A DNA stretch of 64,000 bases, from positions 62,001-126,000 of the forward strand of contig JALBYC010000025.1 in the NCBI GenBank assembly GCA_023212645.1. The letters are read 5' to 3'. The DNA comes from Farysia itapuensis. Its lineage: Eukaryota > Basidiomycota > Ustilaginomycetes > Ustilaginales > Ustilaginaceae. A model generated the notes under the pieces. That model was not told the DNA's origin and made no database searches. It saw only the letters and a program-made list of their open reading frames with translations. Below, one piece after another: positions 10,223-19,929 of this stretch. Each line of letters opens with the position of its first letter. Within the stretch, counting starts at the first letter, position 1. Made by a program: the position numbers and the translations under genes.

Positions 10223-10391
10223 GGTGAGCCAGTATTGCTTTTGATGGTAGGTCCCGTAGGTGTCAAATGACTCGTTCCAGATAACCGGACGATCGGGCGC
10301 TCCCCCTTTTTTCTGCAAAACCCGCGATCTGACAACTCGTTTTTGCCGTAGTCATTTCTTCTTGACAGATCCGCATCCTCTTCCACACCAT
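10223..10391. promoter_or_regulatory. shared divergent promoter of AsnRS and GCN1 with a Gcn4-type core
   Basis: This 169-bp interval separates the two start codons. It holds ATGACTC at 10267-10273, the core of the Gcn4/Cpc1 binding site (ATGACTCAT-like, here followed by G). A T-rich tract lies at 10306-10313. If GCN1 begins at the downstream ATG (10491), the interval is 268 bp. Confidence 0.4.
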
Positions 10392-13300
10392 ATGCGAGCA
10401 AAGAAGGACCTCAAAAACTGGCTCACCTCTTCTCACAGCCAGACCCAGCAGGAACCCTACGACTCGGACGACGAGCTGGCACCCGCAAAAATGAGCGTTC
10501 ACGGCCAGGAGGAGGATCAGCCCATCGATCCGCTTCAGGACTGGTCCGCCTTTTCCACACTCGCAGAGTCTAGAATCAACAGCACCAGCACAAGGCAGCG
10601 AGTCGAGTTCTTGGAGCGCGATGCCATCAAGGCTGCTGAACTCACTGAGCTTGAACCTGTCAAGCGTGCCGAGCTGCTGACGTATCTCTTGCGCTCCTAT
10701 GCTAAATACATCGATCGAAGTTCTCGGGTCAGCTCCCTGCGTGTCATCTCTCGACTCATACAGGTCGATGAGGCAAAGACGCCAGATACCAGTGGTCCCG
10801 TATCAAAACATGCTGTCACCTGGCTCAAGAAGGAGACCGAACGCACATGCAGACAAGGTTCTACAGGAGGCAGCTCTACCTCGCTGGCTACTAAAGCTGC
10901 CTTGCATACCCACGTTTGCGCTGTCTTTTCTGCCATCTGCTCGTCGCAGAAGCAGCCGGAAACTTTGCCAGTTTGGGAGCCGCTGGTACAAACTTTGGCA
11001 ATGACGTATGACAGTGTTCTTGCAGACACTTCCGGCAGACTCAGCGTGCGCAAAACGATCGTCAAGGCGACACGCCGCGCAATTCGCACCAACTCGACTC
11101 AGATCCCACACCTCATCAAACTTCTCTCTGCATCGTCACAAGTCACCGCCCTCCGCAATGCAAGCCTGCTCGGAGAAACAGTCAATGTTTCTTTGCGACT
11201 CCGAGTCGGTTCCGAGAGCACAAAGGGTCAAGAGAATGGCGTCGGAAGGGGCTACGTTGCCGCAGCTAAATCCGACATTCTCTCCTTCTATACGACTCAC
11301 ATCACGGCCTCGAAAGTAGCGGTCCCCGACCATGTCTTGGACGCTTTCCATGACTTCCTCCGTCAAGAAGTTGACGACAACGATCTATCGACCGCTCTGC
11401 GCCCGCAGCTCGAGAAGATGCTTCTCAGATCTCCAGAAGTAGCATTGCCAGTCGCGCAGAAGCTCTTCGCCGCTGTCACCGTCGATATCAACCCCCATGT
11501 CAAGCCGTTGCTCAACTCTGTTCTCTCAGCATCCCGTTCGTCCAACGCCATCACTCGCGCCAAGGCGATCAGCTTCTTCTCGACTCTTTCAGAGCGCTTG
11601 ACTGACGCATCTGTCCAGAGCTCTACCGTCGATGAGATGCTAGTCATTCTGAAAAGTGGCAAGACCGGCACTCCCGAAGCAAGAGCGTCCCTCTATGCGA
11701 TGCTCTCTGCTCTACCTGCCAGTGAAGCGACCAAAAGCACCACGATCGTAGAGTCCATCACTTCGCTCTTGCCCAAAGAATCGCAAGAGGTATCGATGCA
11801 GCCTGCCATCGCGTGCATTACTCATCATCTCGCTTGGTCACTGCAGTCCAACAAACCTGTTGCAGCGAGCATTTCAACGGCACTCATCAAGGAGATGCAA
11901 AACGCAAAGGTACCGTTGCGAAAAGTGGTTTGCATCGCTGTCGGTGATATGTTTTGGGGTCTGTCGTCCAACCAGCTCACCGATGCAACGAGGGCGTTTG
12001 CTGAATCTCTATTGCCTGGCTTTGAGGCCAATCTGAAGAATGCTTCGACAAATCCGCTGACCGCGGCTGGAGGTCCACTCGAGGGGTATATTGCCACCGC
12101 AGTTCTGGAAGCACGATTCTCGATTCTCGGCTCCGACAAGATTGATGCTGCGCTTAAGAAGAACGCTACACTGGAAAGCCTTCTGACCGTCACCCCCAAG
12201 CCATCCTTTTTGTTGACCAACAAGGTGTACCGCAAAATTACCACACCCGAGGAGGAGACTTGGCTCTCGAGAGCCCTGCAGAGTGTCGTACTGCGTCGTG
12301 CGCAAGCTATCAAAGCTGATTCGGGCGCACAAATCGAAGTTGCGCTTGCTCTTATCCACATTGTGTTCCATGCGACAGGATCTGACTCCAAACGAGGAGT
12401 GCTGCAGCTCGTTCAAGGCATCGCACAGAAAGAGCCTACCCTCATTCACGACATTGTCACCCTCGGCATAACTGCGTTCTTGCAACAGGATCCTATTGCA
12501 TTCAGCTCGAGCGCAGCATCGGCCAGCAAAGCGAACGGATCAACCGCTGTCTCCGCCGATGCCGAAGACTCCAAAACCTCTGCTGAGACTTACGGACGCG
12601 ATCTGCGACGACTTCTACAAGCCGCCACGACCTTTTCTGAGTCTCTAGACTCGGAGCTCAGGATGAAAGCGTTGGTGGACACACTTATCCTTTCGCATCA
12701 CTCCGATCTGCTTGATCGCGGCACTTCGTGCTTCATGGATCTTACTTTCATGGCCAAAATTCTGCCTATTGACCTCATCACCGCAAAACAGCAGGATTTG
12801 GTTGCTGCGGTTCGCGACGCCATAAACGACCCAAAGATGTGCGAAGCTGGCTATGCTGCCCAAACGACTCTTGTCCGACTTGCGCCGGCTGAGGTCATCG
12901 CAGAAATGATGGGACACATCGAAGTGGACGTGCAGTTCGACGACATTGAGAACCTGACACAAGACGATCTCGGAATGTGGCAGACAGAGGCTGGATCTCT
13001 GTACGTCGACGTTCTCTCAGCCAAAAAGGAAGACTCTGTCTCTAGAAATTCAAAGGATGCCAAGATGGAGCAGTGGGAGGCCGAACTCCGCGAGTCGATC
13101 GCGAAGAAGAAAGCAGCCCAGACGAAAAGTCTGACGAAAGAGCAGAAAGCGGCTTTCGACGCCCAGGAACAGGTTGAAGCTCGGACGCGAGCACGAGTGG
13201 AAGAAGTCCGTGCTAGGTACGTTCGCTCTCTTCGCACAATTTGCAGTCTCGTAGCCGCCCGCACGGACGAACTCGCCGGGTACATGCAAACTTTGGTCAA

Positions 13301-16300
13301 CATGACTTTGCGGCTGTTCAGAAGTACGCAAGCGCGCTTACTTGTCGGCTCAGACTTGAAGCAAGCTTACTGGACACTATCCAGTTGCTGCTCGATTCGA
13401 TTGGATGTCTACGCTCTGTTTGTCGGTGTAGCTACGTTGCGAACGATCAGTGACGATCTAGTAGAGCAAGACTTCCGCAGCGAGCCTTTACACGAGCTCA
13501 CCCAGCGAATCCTGTATCGACTTCGCTCGCTATCGGAGCAGGCCCCTCTCGACGTTGCCACTGTCTCTTTCATCAACCCATTCATCGTCGCAATTGTCAA
13601 TAATGGCGGACTGGGCGTCGACGCCGAAGACTCTGACTCGGTTCTTGAACAGATCCAGCTGTCGCTTGACTTTATCGACTTTCATGGATCTGCATGCGAA
13701 GATACCCGATACCCGCGATCATCGTTTATCGACAGTCTCGTCACTATTGTCGCCAAGCACACGCAAATCGCAAAGGACGCGGTGTCTGCACTTCGTGATC
13801 TCGGTGAAGCGCTTCGAACGAATGCGTTGCCGGAAGAGATCCAGAAAGTGCTCAGCAACCTCATGGCCGATGAAGTCTATGTGCGAAATGGGTGTCTCCA
13901 AGCCGTGCAACCGCTCGACCTGACCGACTTGCACTTCCCTGTCGAGTTATGGCTTGCATGCCACGACGACGACGAAGAAAACGCGCGTCTCGCGGAGAAA
14001 GCTTGGGAAGAGAACGGTCTGGATGTGCCAGCAGACTTTGCGGATGCACTTATTGTTCTGCTCGAGCACAAGAACGCCTACGTGCGCGAGAGCTGTGCTC
14101 GTGCATTGGCTGAAGCAACAAGTCAGCATCCCGAGAAATCCACCGAGGTCATCACAAAGCTCTGCTCGCTCTACAAGGAGCGCAACACTGATCTGGCTCC
14201 CGAATTCGATCGGTTCGGCATGGTGATTGAGTCAACAAAGAATCGCGAAGATCCCTGGCAGACACGCGCTGCCGTAGCCGTTGCCCTCAAGCACCAAGCT
14301 GAGCTGTTCCAGGGCTCTGACGTCGCACCATTCTTCGAGTTCCTTATCGATGGGCAAGCGCTTGGCGACCGAAACGAAGAGGTCAGGCATCAAATGCTTG
14401 AAGCTGCTTCTGTGCTCATTGATGTGCATGGCAAAGAGCATTTGACCAAGCTCATCGCCATGTTTGAGGCATTCTTCGGCAGTACAGGCACCAACAAAGC
14501 CGACGATGGTATCACCGAGGCTGTTGTCATTCTTCTAGGTCGAGAAGCTCGCCATCTTGAGTCTACTGATCCTCGTGTCAGCAAGGTGGTAGATAGGTTG
14601 ATCAACGCCTTGAAGACGCCCTCCGAGTTGGTCCAATCTGCCGTGGCCGACTGTCTGCCTCCGCTGGTACAAGCGATCAGCAAAGACGTTCCGCGTCTCT
14701 TCGAAGCACTCTTCCGCGAGCTATTCACGGGTGCAAAGTACGCTGGTCGACGAGGTGCTGCCTACGGTCTAGCGGGATTGATTGCTGGCCGGGGCATCAG
14801 CAGTATTAAAGAGTTCAATGTCATGGACAAGCTGGAAGACGCTATCGACGACACAAAGAGCCCCCAACGTCGTCAGGGTGTCATGTTCGCATACGAGACG
14901 CTGACTTCGACGCTCAAACGGTTGTTTGAGCCTTACATTATCAGTATCTTGCCGCATTTGCTTGCTGGATTTGGTGACATCTCTGCCGATGTCCGTGAAG
15001 CGACGCAAGACGCGGCGAAAGCGATCATGCAGACGGTTTCCGGACACTGCGTCAAGATCATTCTGCCGACCTTGCTGCGAGGTTTGGACGAGAAGCAATG
15101 GCGGACCAAGAAGGGCGCTATCGAACTACTCGGTGCTATGGCGTACTGTGCACCCAAGCAGCTTTCCGTATCTCTGCCCACTGTCATCCCGCGTTTAAGC
15201 GAGGTGCTAACAGATTCGCATACGCAGGTACGGACTGCTGCAAACAAGAGTCTGAAGCAGTTCGGCGAAGTGATCAACAACCCCGAGATCAAGTCTCTCG
15301 TGCCTGTACTGCTAAAGGCGCTGATTGACCCCAACACCAAGACTGCTGTTGCTCTCAAGGGCGTTTTGGAGACCAGCTTCGTGCACTACATTGACTCGCC
15401 ATCTCTGGCTCTACTCATGCCAATCATCGAGCGTGGACTCAAGGAGCGGAGCGTCTCGGTGCAAAAGGACGCCTCTCGTATCGTGGGCAACCTTGCAGGT
15501 CTAACGGATTCAAAGGACTTTGTGCCGCATCTGAAGAAGCTCATTCCTCTTGTGCGAATTGTTCTCATTTCGCCCGTGCCAGAAGCACGAGCAGTGTCGG
15601 CTAAAGCCCTCGGTACTTTGGTCGAGCGTTTGGGAGAAGTGCACTTTGTCGACCTCGTGCCATCGTTGCTTGGCGTTTTGCGATCCGAGGCTACCGGTGT
15701 TGATCGGCAGGGAGCTGCCCAGGGTTTGGCAGAAGTACTGGCGGGTCTTGGCATGGAGCGTATGGAGAACCTGTTGCCTGAGATTATCAACAGCGCCAAC
15801 GATCCCAAGTCCTACGTTCGTGAAGGTCACATTTCACTGCTGATCTACCTGCCCGCCACATTTGGTCATCGATTCGCGCCGCATCTGGGTCGCATCATTC
15901 CCCCAATCCTCAGTGGTATCGCGGACGACGCGGAAACAGTTCGAGAGGCATCCATGCGCGCTGGACGAATGATCATTGCAAACTACTCGTCTAAAGCCGT
16001 GGATCTGTTGCTACCACACCTCGAGAACGGTCTGTTTGACGAAGCCTGGCGTATTCGCATGTCGTCGTTGCAGCTCATTGCCGATCTTCTCTTCCGACTT
16101 TCCGGCATCTCGGGCAAGAACGAGGTGGAGGATGAAGGTGTGGACGAGATTGTTGAGCAGTCCGCCGCCAACAATTCGGTACAGAGGGCGCTCATCGAGG
16201 CGCTCGGTCAAGAGCGAAGAGACCGGATCTTGGCGTCAATCTACATTGTACGACAGGATCCCAACATTCCTGTTCGCCAAGCTGCGATCCACACATGGAA

Positions 16301-18314
16301 GGCATTGGTACACAACACTCCACGAACAGCCCGCGAGGTTTTGCCGACGATGCTCGATATCCTCATCAAATCACTTGCGTCTCATGGCGACGAAAATCGA
16401 GAAATGTCGGCACGAACCCTTGGCGAGCTCGTCAAGAAACTTGGCGAAAAGATTCTTCGAGAGACAATCCCGATTCTGCGAATGCGTGGCGCGACCTCGG
16501 AAGATGCCAAGACGCGATCCGGTGTATGCTACGCTGTCACTGAGATTCTGGCCAACTCGACAAAGTCACAGCTGGAAGACCACGAAGATGCGATCATTGC
16601 GGTCGTGCGACATGCTTTGGTGGACGAATCGCAAGCGGTGCGACACGCCGCTGCTCAAGCATTTGATGCCACACAAACGTATATTGGACCTCGAGCAATC
16701 GACGAAACAATCCCTACTTTGCTCGAAGCGTTGTCGGATCCGGAAGGAGGTGCCTCCGAAACGGCACTGGCTGCGCTGCGAGAGGTCATGCGTGCTCGTG
16801 CAGACGTCGTGTTCCCCGTCTTGGTGCCGACGTTGGTTGCTCAGCCGATCACGTCTTTCAATGCCCGAGCCCTTGCAGTGCTGGTGCGTGTGGCTGGATC
16901 TGCACTGAACCGCCGCCTTTCCAATATCATGAACGCACTGTCAAAAGCGCTCGAGAAAGAGACCGACGAAGAGGTGCGCATGGATCTGAACAATGCCGTG
17001 GAGGCGCTTCTCGGCTCGGTTGCCGATGTCGATGGTCTGCATCAGACGATGCTGCTATTGCTGGGCTGGGCCGGATCCAATGTTTCGCCGCAGCAGAGGA
17101 CAGCTGGATGCTCGTTCTTCCAAGTGTTCTGCCGTGTCAAGAAGGCATCGGTGGATGTGTCGGACTACACAGTCGACTGGCTACGAAAGCTGGTTTCTTT
17201 GCTGGACGACCCTGTACCAGCGGTTGTCGAGGCTGCATGGAACGCACTGGATGCGTGTCTGAAGACGGTGACGAAAGACGAGCTGGAAGGGCTTGTCGTG
17301 CCTCTGCGCCGAAGTTTGGAGAATACGGGCGCACCAGGTCGCGAACTCGCTGGACTCTGTCGACCAAAGGGAGCTGCGCCATTGGTGCCTGTCTTCCTCG
17401 CAGGACTTATGAACGGTACGGCCGAACAGCGACAGAACGGTGCGCTGGGTCTTTCGGACATTGTCGAACGTACATCGCCCGACGCGATCAAGCCGTTTGT
17501 CACATCCATGATCGGACCGTTGATTCGTCTTTGTGGTGACCGACATCCACCTCCCGTCAAAGCAGCAATCTTGACCAGTCTGGACACGATGGTGAGACGC
17601 ATTCCGGCGCTCGTTCGACCGTTTTACCCGCAGTTGCAGCGATCATTCCAGAAAGCTGTTTCGGATGCTTCGAGCGCAACGGTGCGTAGCAAGGCTGGCG
17701 TTGCCCTAGGTAACCTGATGGCTTTGCAGGCTCGAGTTGACCCAGTTATTGTCGAGCTCGTGCAAGGTGCACGTGCTGGACTTGGTGAAGCTACCGAGAT
17801 GAACGGCATTGCTACGCCTCTTGCCCCTGGAGGTGCTGCTATGGCCGCTGATCCCATGGAGATTGCCGACTCATTCGCCATGGCTTTGGCTCACGTACTT
17901 TCCAATGCACCTGCCAAGAATGTAGGTCAAGCAAGCCGAGACAGTATCGTGTCGCTCATTGGTACAGCTTTCGAAGGTAGTGTGACACTCAAGGACGCCT
18001 TCCGACTAGCGATAGCCGAAGTCGTCGGCTCACTCGTGAAGCTGGATGCAGAACTCGCAAGACAAATTCTGCAGCAATATGTGCTCAAAGCTGGGCAGCA
18101 AGATACAGCTCTGCAGTCGTCCAGCGTGCTGGCGCTATTGGAAAGAGACGCGGACGCATTGCACGCCATTGGACTCAGCGACGAGATCGTGAAAGCAGTC
18201 ATGTCATGGATCAGTCAAGGTTCGTCAATCTCACGGCCTGCCAAAGAGTCGCGCGACTTGATCAGGGAATCTCACGCTTGGCACGCAGAAGCTCAAGCTG
18301 CGGACTGGCTCTAG
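10392..18314 (+). CDS. GCN1: GCN1, translational activator of the eIF2-alpha kinase Gcn2
   Basis: One uninterrupted exon encodes about 2,640 aa, close to the yeast protein's length. The first in-frame ATG is 10392 (MRAKKDLKNW); 10491 (MSVHGQEEDQ) is a possible alternative, and the acidic stretch between them reads like coding sequence. The protein is almost entirely HEAT repeats. The highly conserved eEF3-like block begins near residue 1450 (GRRGAAYGLAGLIAGRGISS) and is followed by regular repeats; the Gcn2 RWD-binding region should lie at about 2000-2400. Gcn1 rides on collided ribosomes with Gcn20 and delivers the uncharged-tRNA signal to Gcn2. A charged segment rich in Lys, Glu and Gln at about residues 890-950 probably forms a coiled coil. 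Confidence 0.97.
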   Translation: MRAKKDLKNWLTSSHSQTQQEPYDSDDELAPAKMSVHGQEEDQPIDPLQDWSAFSTLAESRINSTSTRQRVEFLERDAIKAAELTELEPVKRAELLTYLLRSYAKYIDRSSRVSSLRVISRLIQVDEAKTPDTSGPVSKHAVTWLKKETERTCRQGSTGGSSTSLATKAALHTHVCAVFSAICSSQKQPETLPVWEPLVQTLAMTYDSVLADTSGRLSVRKTIVKATRRAIRTNSTQIPHLIKLLSASSQVTALRNASLLGETVNVSLRLRVGSESTKGQENGVGRGYVAAAKSDILSFYTTHITASKVAVPDHVLDAFHDFLRQEVDDNDLSTALRPQLEKMLLRSPEVALPVAQKLFAAVTVDINPHVKPLLNSVLSASRSSNAITRAKAISFFSTLSERLTDASVQSSTVDEMLVILKSGKTGTPEARASLYAMLSALPASEATKSTTIVESITSLLPKESQEVSMQPAIACITHHLAWSLQSNKPVAASISTALIKEMQNAKVPLRKVVCIAVGDMFWGLSSNQLTDATRAFAESLLPGFEANLKNASTNPLTAAGGPLEGYIATAVLEARFSILGSDKIDAALKKNATLESLLTVTPKPSFLLTNKVYRKITTPEEETWLSRALQSVVLRRAQAIKADSGAQIEVALALIHIVFHATGSDSKRGVLQLVQGIAQKEPTLIHDIVTLGITAFLQQDPIAFSSSAASASKANGSTAVSADAEDSKTSAETYGRDLRRLLQAATTFSESLDSELRMKALVDTLILSHHSDLLDRGTSCFMDLTFMAKILPIDLITAKQQDLVAAVRDAINDPKMCEAGYAAQTTLVRLAPAEVIAEMMGHIEVDVQFDDIENLTQDDLGMWQTEAGSLYVDVLSAKKEDSVSRNSKDAKMEQWEAELRESIAKKKAAQTKSLTKEQKAAFDAQEQVEARTRARVEEVRARYVRSLRTICSLVAARTDELAGYMQTLVNMTLRLFRSTQARLLVGSDLKQAYWTLSSCCSIRLDVYALFVGVATLRTISDDLVEQDFRSEPLHELTQRILYRLRSLSEQAPLDVATVSFINPFIVAIVNNGGLGVDAEDSDSVLEQIQLSLDFIDFHGSACEDTRYPRSSFIDSLVTIVAKHTQIAKDAVSALRDLGEALRTNALPEEIQKVLSNLMADEVYVRNGCLQAVQPLDLTDLHFPVELWLACHDDDEENARLAEKAWEENGLDVPADFADALIVLLEHKNAYVRESCARALAEATSQHPEKSTEVITKLCSLYKERNTDLAPEFDRFGMVIESTKNREDPWQTRAAVAVALKHQAELFQGSDVAPFFEFLIDGQALGDRNEEVRHQMLEAASVLIDVHGKEHLTKLIAMFEAFFGSTGTNKADDGITEAVVILLGREARHLESTDPRVSKVVDRLINALKTPSELVQSAVADCLPPLVQAISKDVPRLFEALFRELFTGAKYAGRRGAAYGLAGLIAGRGISSIKEFNVMDKLEDAIDDTKSPQRRQGVMFAYETLTSTLKRLFEPYIISILPHLLAGFGDISADVREATQDAAKAIMQTVSGHCVKIILPTLLRGLDEKQWRTKKGAIELLGAMAYCAPKQLSVSLPTVIPRLSEVLTDSHTQVRTAANKSLKQFGEVINNPEIKSLVPVLLKALIDPNTKTAVALKGVLETSFVHYIDSPSLALLMPIIERGLKERSVSVQKDASRIVGNLAGLTDSKDFVPHLKKLIPLVRIVLISPVPEARAVSAKALGTLVERLGEVHFVDLVPSLLGVLRSEATGVDRQGAAQGLAEVLAGLGMERMENLLPEIINSANDPKSYVREGHISLLIYLPATFGHRFAPHLGRIIPPILSGIADDAETVREASMRAGRMIIANYSSKAVDLLLPHLENGLFDEAWRIRMSSLQLIADLLFRLSGISGKNEVEDEGVDEIVEQSAANNSVQRALIEALGQERRDRILASIYIVRQDPNIPVRQAAIHTWKALVHNTPRTAREVLPTMLDILIKSLASHGDENREMSARTLGELVKKLGEKILRETIPILRMRGATSEDAKTRSGVCYAVTEILANSTKSQLEDHEDAIIAVVRHALVDESQAVRHAAAQAFDATQTYIGPRAIDETIPTLLEALSDPEGGASETALAALREVMRARADVVFPVLVPTLVAQPITSFNARALAVLVRVAGSALNRRLSNIMNALSKALEKETDEEVRMDLNNAVEALLGSVADVDGLHQTMLLLLGWAGSNVSPQQRTAGCSFFQVFCRVKKASVDVSDYTVDWLRKLVSLLDDPVPAVVEAAWNALDACLKTVTKDELEGLVVPLRRSLENTGAPGRELAGLCRPKGAAPLVPVFLAGLMNGTAEQRQNGALGLSDIVERTSPDAIKPFVTSMIGPLIRLCGDRHPPPVKAAILTSLDTMVRRIPALVRPFYPQLQRSFQKAVSDASSATVRSKAGVALGNLMALQARVDPVIVELVQGARAGLGEATEMNGIATPLAPGGAAMAADPMEIADSFAMALAHVLSNAPAKNVGQASRDSIVSLIGTAFEGSVTLKDAFRLAIAEVVGSLVKLDAELARQILQQYVLKAGQQDTALQSSSVLALLERDADALHAIGLSDEIVKAVMSWISQGSSISRPAKESRDLIRESHAWHAEAQAADWL

Positions 18315-18530
18315 TCGCCCTTAGCACGATAACATATGCTGTTCATTCTCCCAAAAAAAGATGAACCGCTAAAACGCACCAAAAAAAATAATGTTACGTC
18401 ACCGGTGGCTGTGTTAGAGTCGGAAGTGTACGCATCCGGTTGTGAAAAGTGGCCGGATGAGCCGAAAGAGGAGACTTTCTTGATAAGACACACATCCACA
18501 TCAAAGGTCCAACTATCATTGCACTTCATC
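18315..18530. other. intergenic region upstream of the carrier gene
   Basis: A 216-bp spacer between GCN1 and the carrier gene contains two A-rich runs (18353-18359 and 18382-18388). I see nothing else. Confidence 0.5.
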
Positions 18531-19774
18531 ATGGCACAGAGTCAACTAGTGAGTGCTTCGTGTAGCTGTAGTACCAGAGAGAAGTGTTAGCTAAACGTTG
18601 TGCTGTACAGCCTCCATTTGCACAAGCGACGGCGGGAGCATTAGGCTCTATCACGAGCAACACCCTGGTCTACCCTCTCGACCTTCTCTCTACCCGATGT
18701 CAGACACAGTCTAGAGGTCGTGATGGCAAATGTAAGTAACTTGCGCATTGCTGGCTAAGGACAAGTGGGCTGACTCTCAGCTATTCTGCTTGCAGCTGGC
18801 TACCAGTCGAGTAGCGCGGCTTTGCGCGACATTGTGAACAAGAACGGTATCAAAGGACTCTACCAAGGCTTAGCATCCGATACACTCTCCAACACCCTTT
18901 CCAAGTAAGTCCTGCCATCAGCATACTTTTTCGCGCGCAAGGAAGCTGACATTATGAGCGACACAGCTTCTTGTTCTTTTACTTCCGGTCGTTCTTTATG
19001 GAGGCAGTGCTGAAACGCAAGAATGCAAACACAACCTTGCCCAGCGGCAATGGTAAAGGCAAGGCGTCTGCGACTGTCGTCACCGCTGCGGAAGATCTGG
19101 CCATTGGCGCGTTGGCCGGTATTGTCTCGCGCTTCTTTACAACACCGCTTTCCAACGTCACGGTCCGCATGCAGACCGCAGCTACACCTAAAGCCAAGCC
19201 GCCGGCAGGTGACGAAAAGACCGACGCTCCCAAACCAACAAGCTCGGACAGCGAGTCAGACGACGAAGATGGCTACGCCGAATCGCCAGGCATCGTCGAG
19301 GTGATGCGACAGATTGTCTCGGAGAAGGGCTACGTGGGATTGTGGTCGGGATTCGAGACCGCATCGTTACTCAGTATATCGCCTGCGCTGACTTTCTACT
19401 GCACAAACGCGCTTTCGAGGCTGCTCATCCCTCGAAGCCATCGCGAGAAGCCTTCGTCGTGGGAGACGTTCTTCACTTCAGCCATGGGCAACACTGTCTC
19501 GACCTGCATTGTTTTCCCACTCATTCTGTGCAAGACAAGGCTGCAATGGCGCAGTCCCTCTGGCCGAAGAATGTACCGCAACCTGGTAGATGTACTGCGC
19601 AAGACGATTAAGCGGGGTGGAGTCAAGGGTCTTTACCAGGGTCTGGACTCGCAGCTGATCAAAGGCCTGTTTAGCTTTGGCACCACCATGATGGTCAAAG
19701 CCCGTGTCGAGACTTTGCTTGTTGCCCTATTTCTTGCTATGCGCAGACGTTCTAGTGCCATTGCCACCTCGTAG
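18531..19774 (+). CDS. ANT1: mitochondrial-carrier-family protein, peroxisomal adenine nucleotide transporter-like
   Basis: Exons are 18531-18548, 18611-18731, 18796-18904 and 18967-19774, giving 351 aa; all introns have GT...AG ends. The first exon encodes only MAQSQL. Three carrier repeats are visible: the first has the canonical YPLDLLSTRCQTQ, the second has TTPLSNVTVRMQ with the acidic residue replaced, and the third has FPLILCKTRLQ. Each is followed by a G-x-x-G-LYQG or LWSG matrix-helix motif. The altered second and third signatures resemble the PMP34/Ant1/PMP47 group, which exchanges ATP, AMP or CoA across the peroxisomal membrane. An acidic, low-complexity loop (about residues 155-190) interrupts repeat 2. 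The substrate is inferred from family resemblance only. Confidence 0.75.
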
Positions 19775-19807
19775 CTTGATTAATGCAATGGGTGCGTGCA
19801 CGCTTGT

Positions 19808-19825
19808 CATCATCATCATCATCAT
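19808..19825. repeat. (CAT)6 microsatellite
   Basis: Six perfect CAT units lie in the spacer between the carrier gene and the TMEM16 gene. Confidence 0.95.
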
Positions 19826-19929
19826 GTTGCACTGAAATAATGCGAGAATATGCCTCCACTTGAGCTTGACACGGCATTCCAAACAGCGCTTGCGTTCCTT
19901 CCAGTCGTAACGACACCACTCCCCTTATC

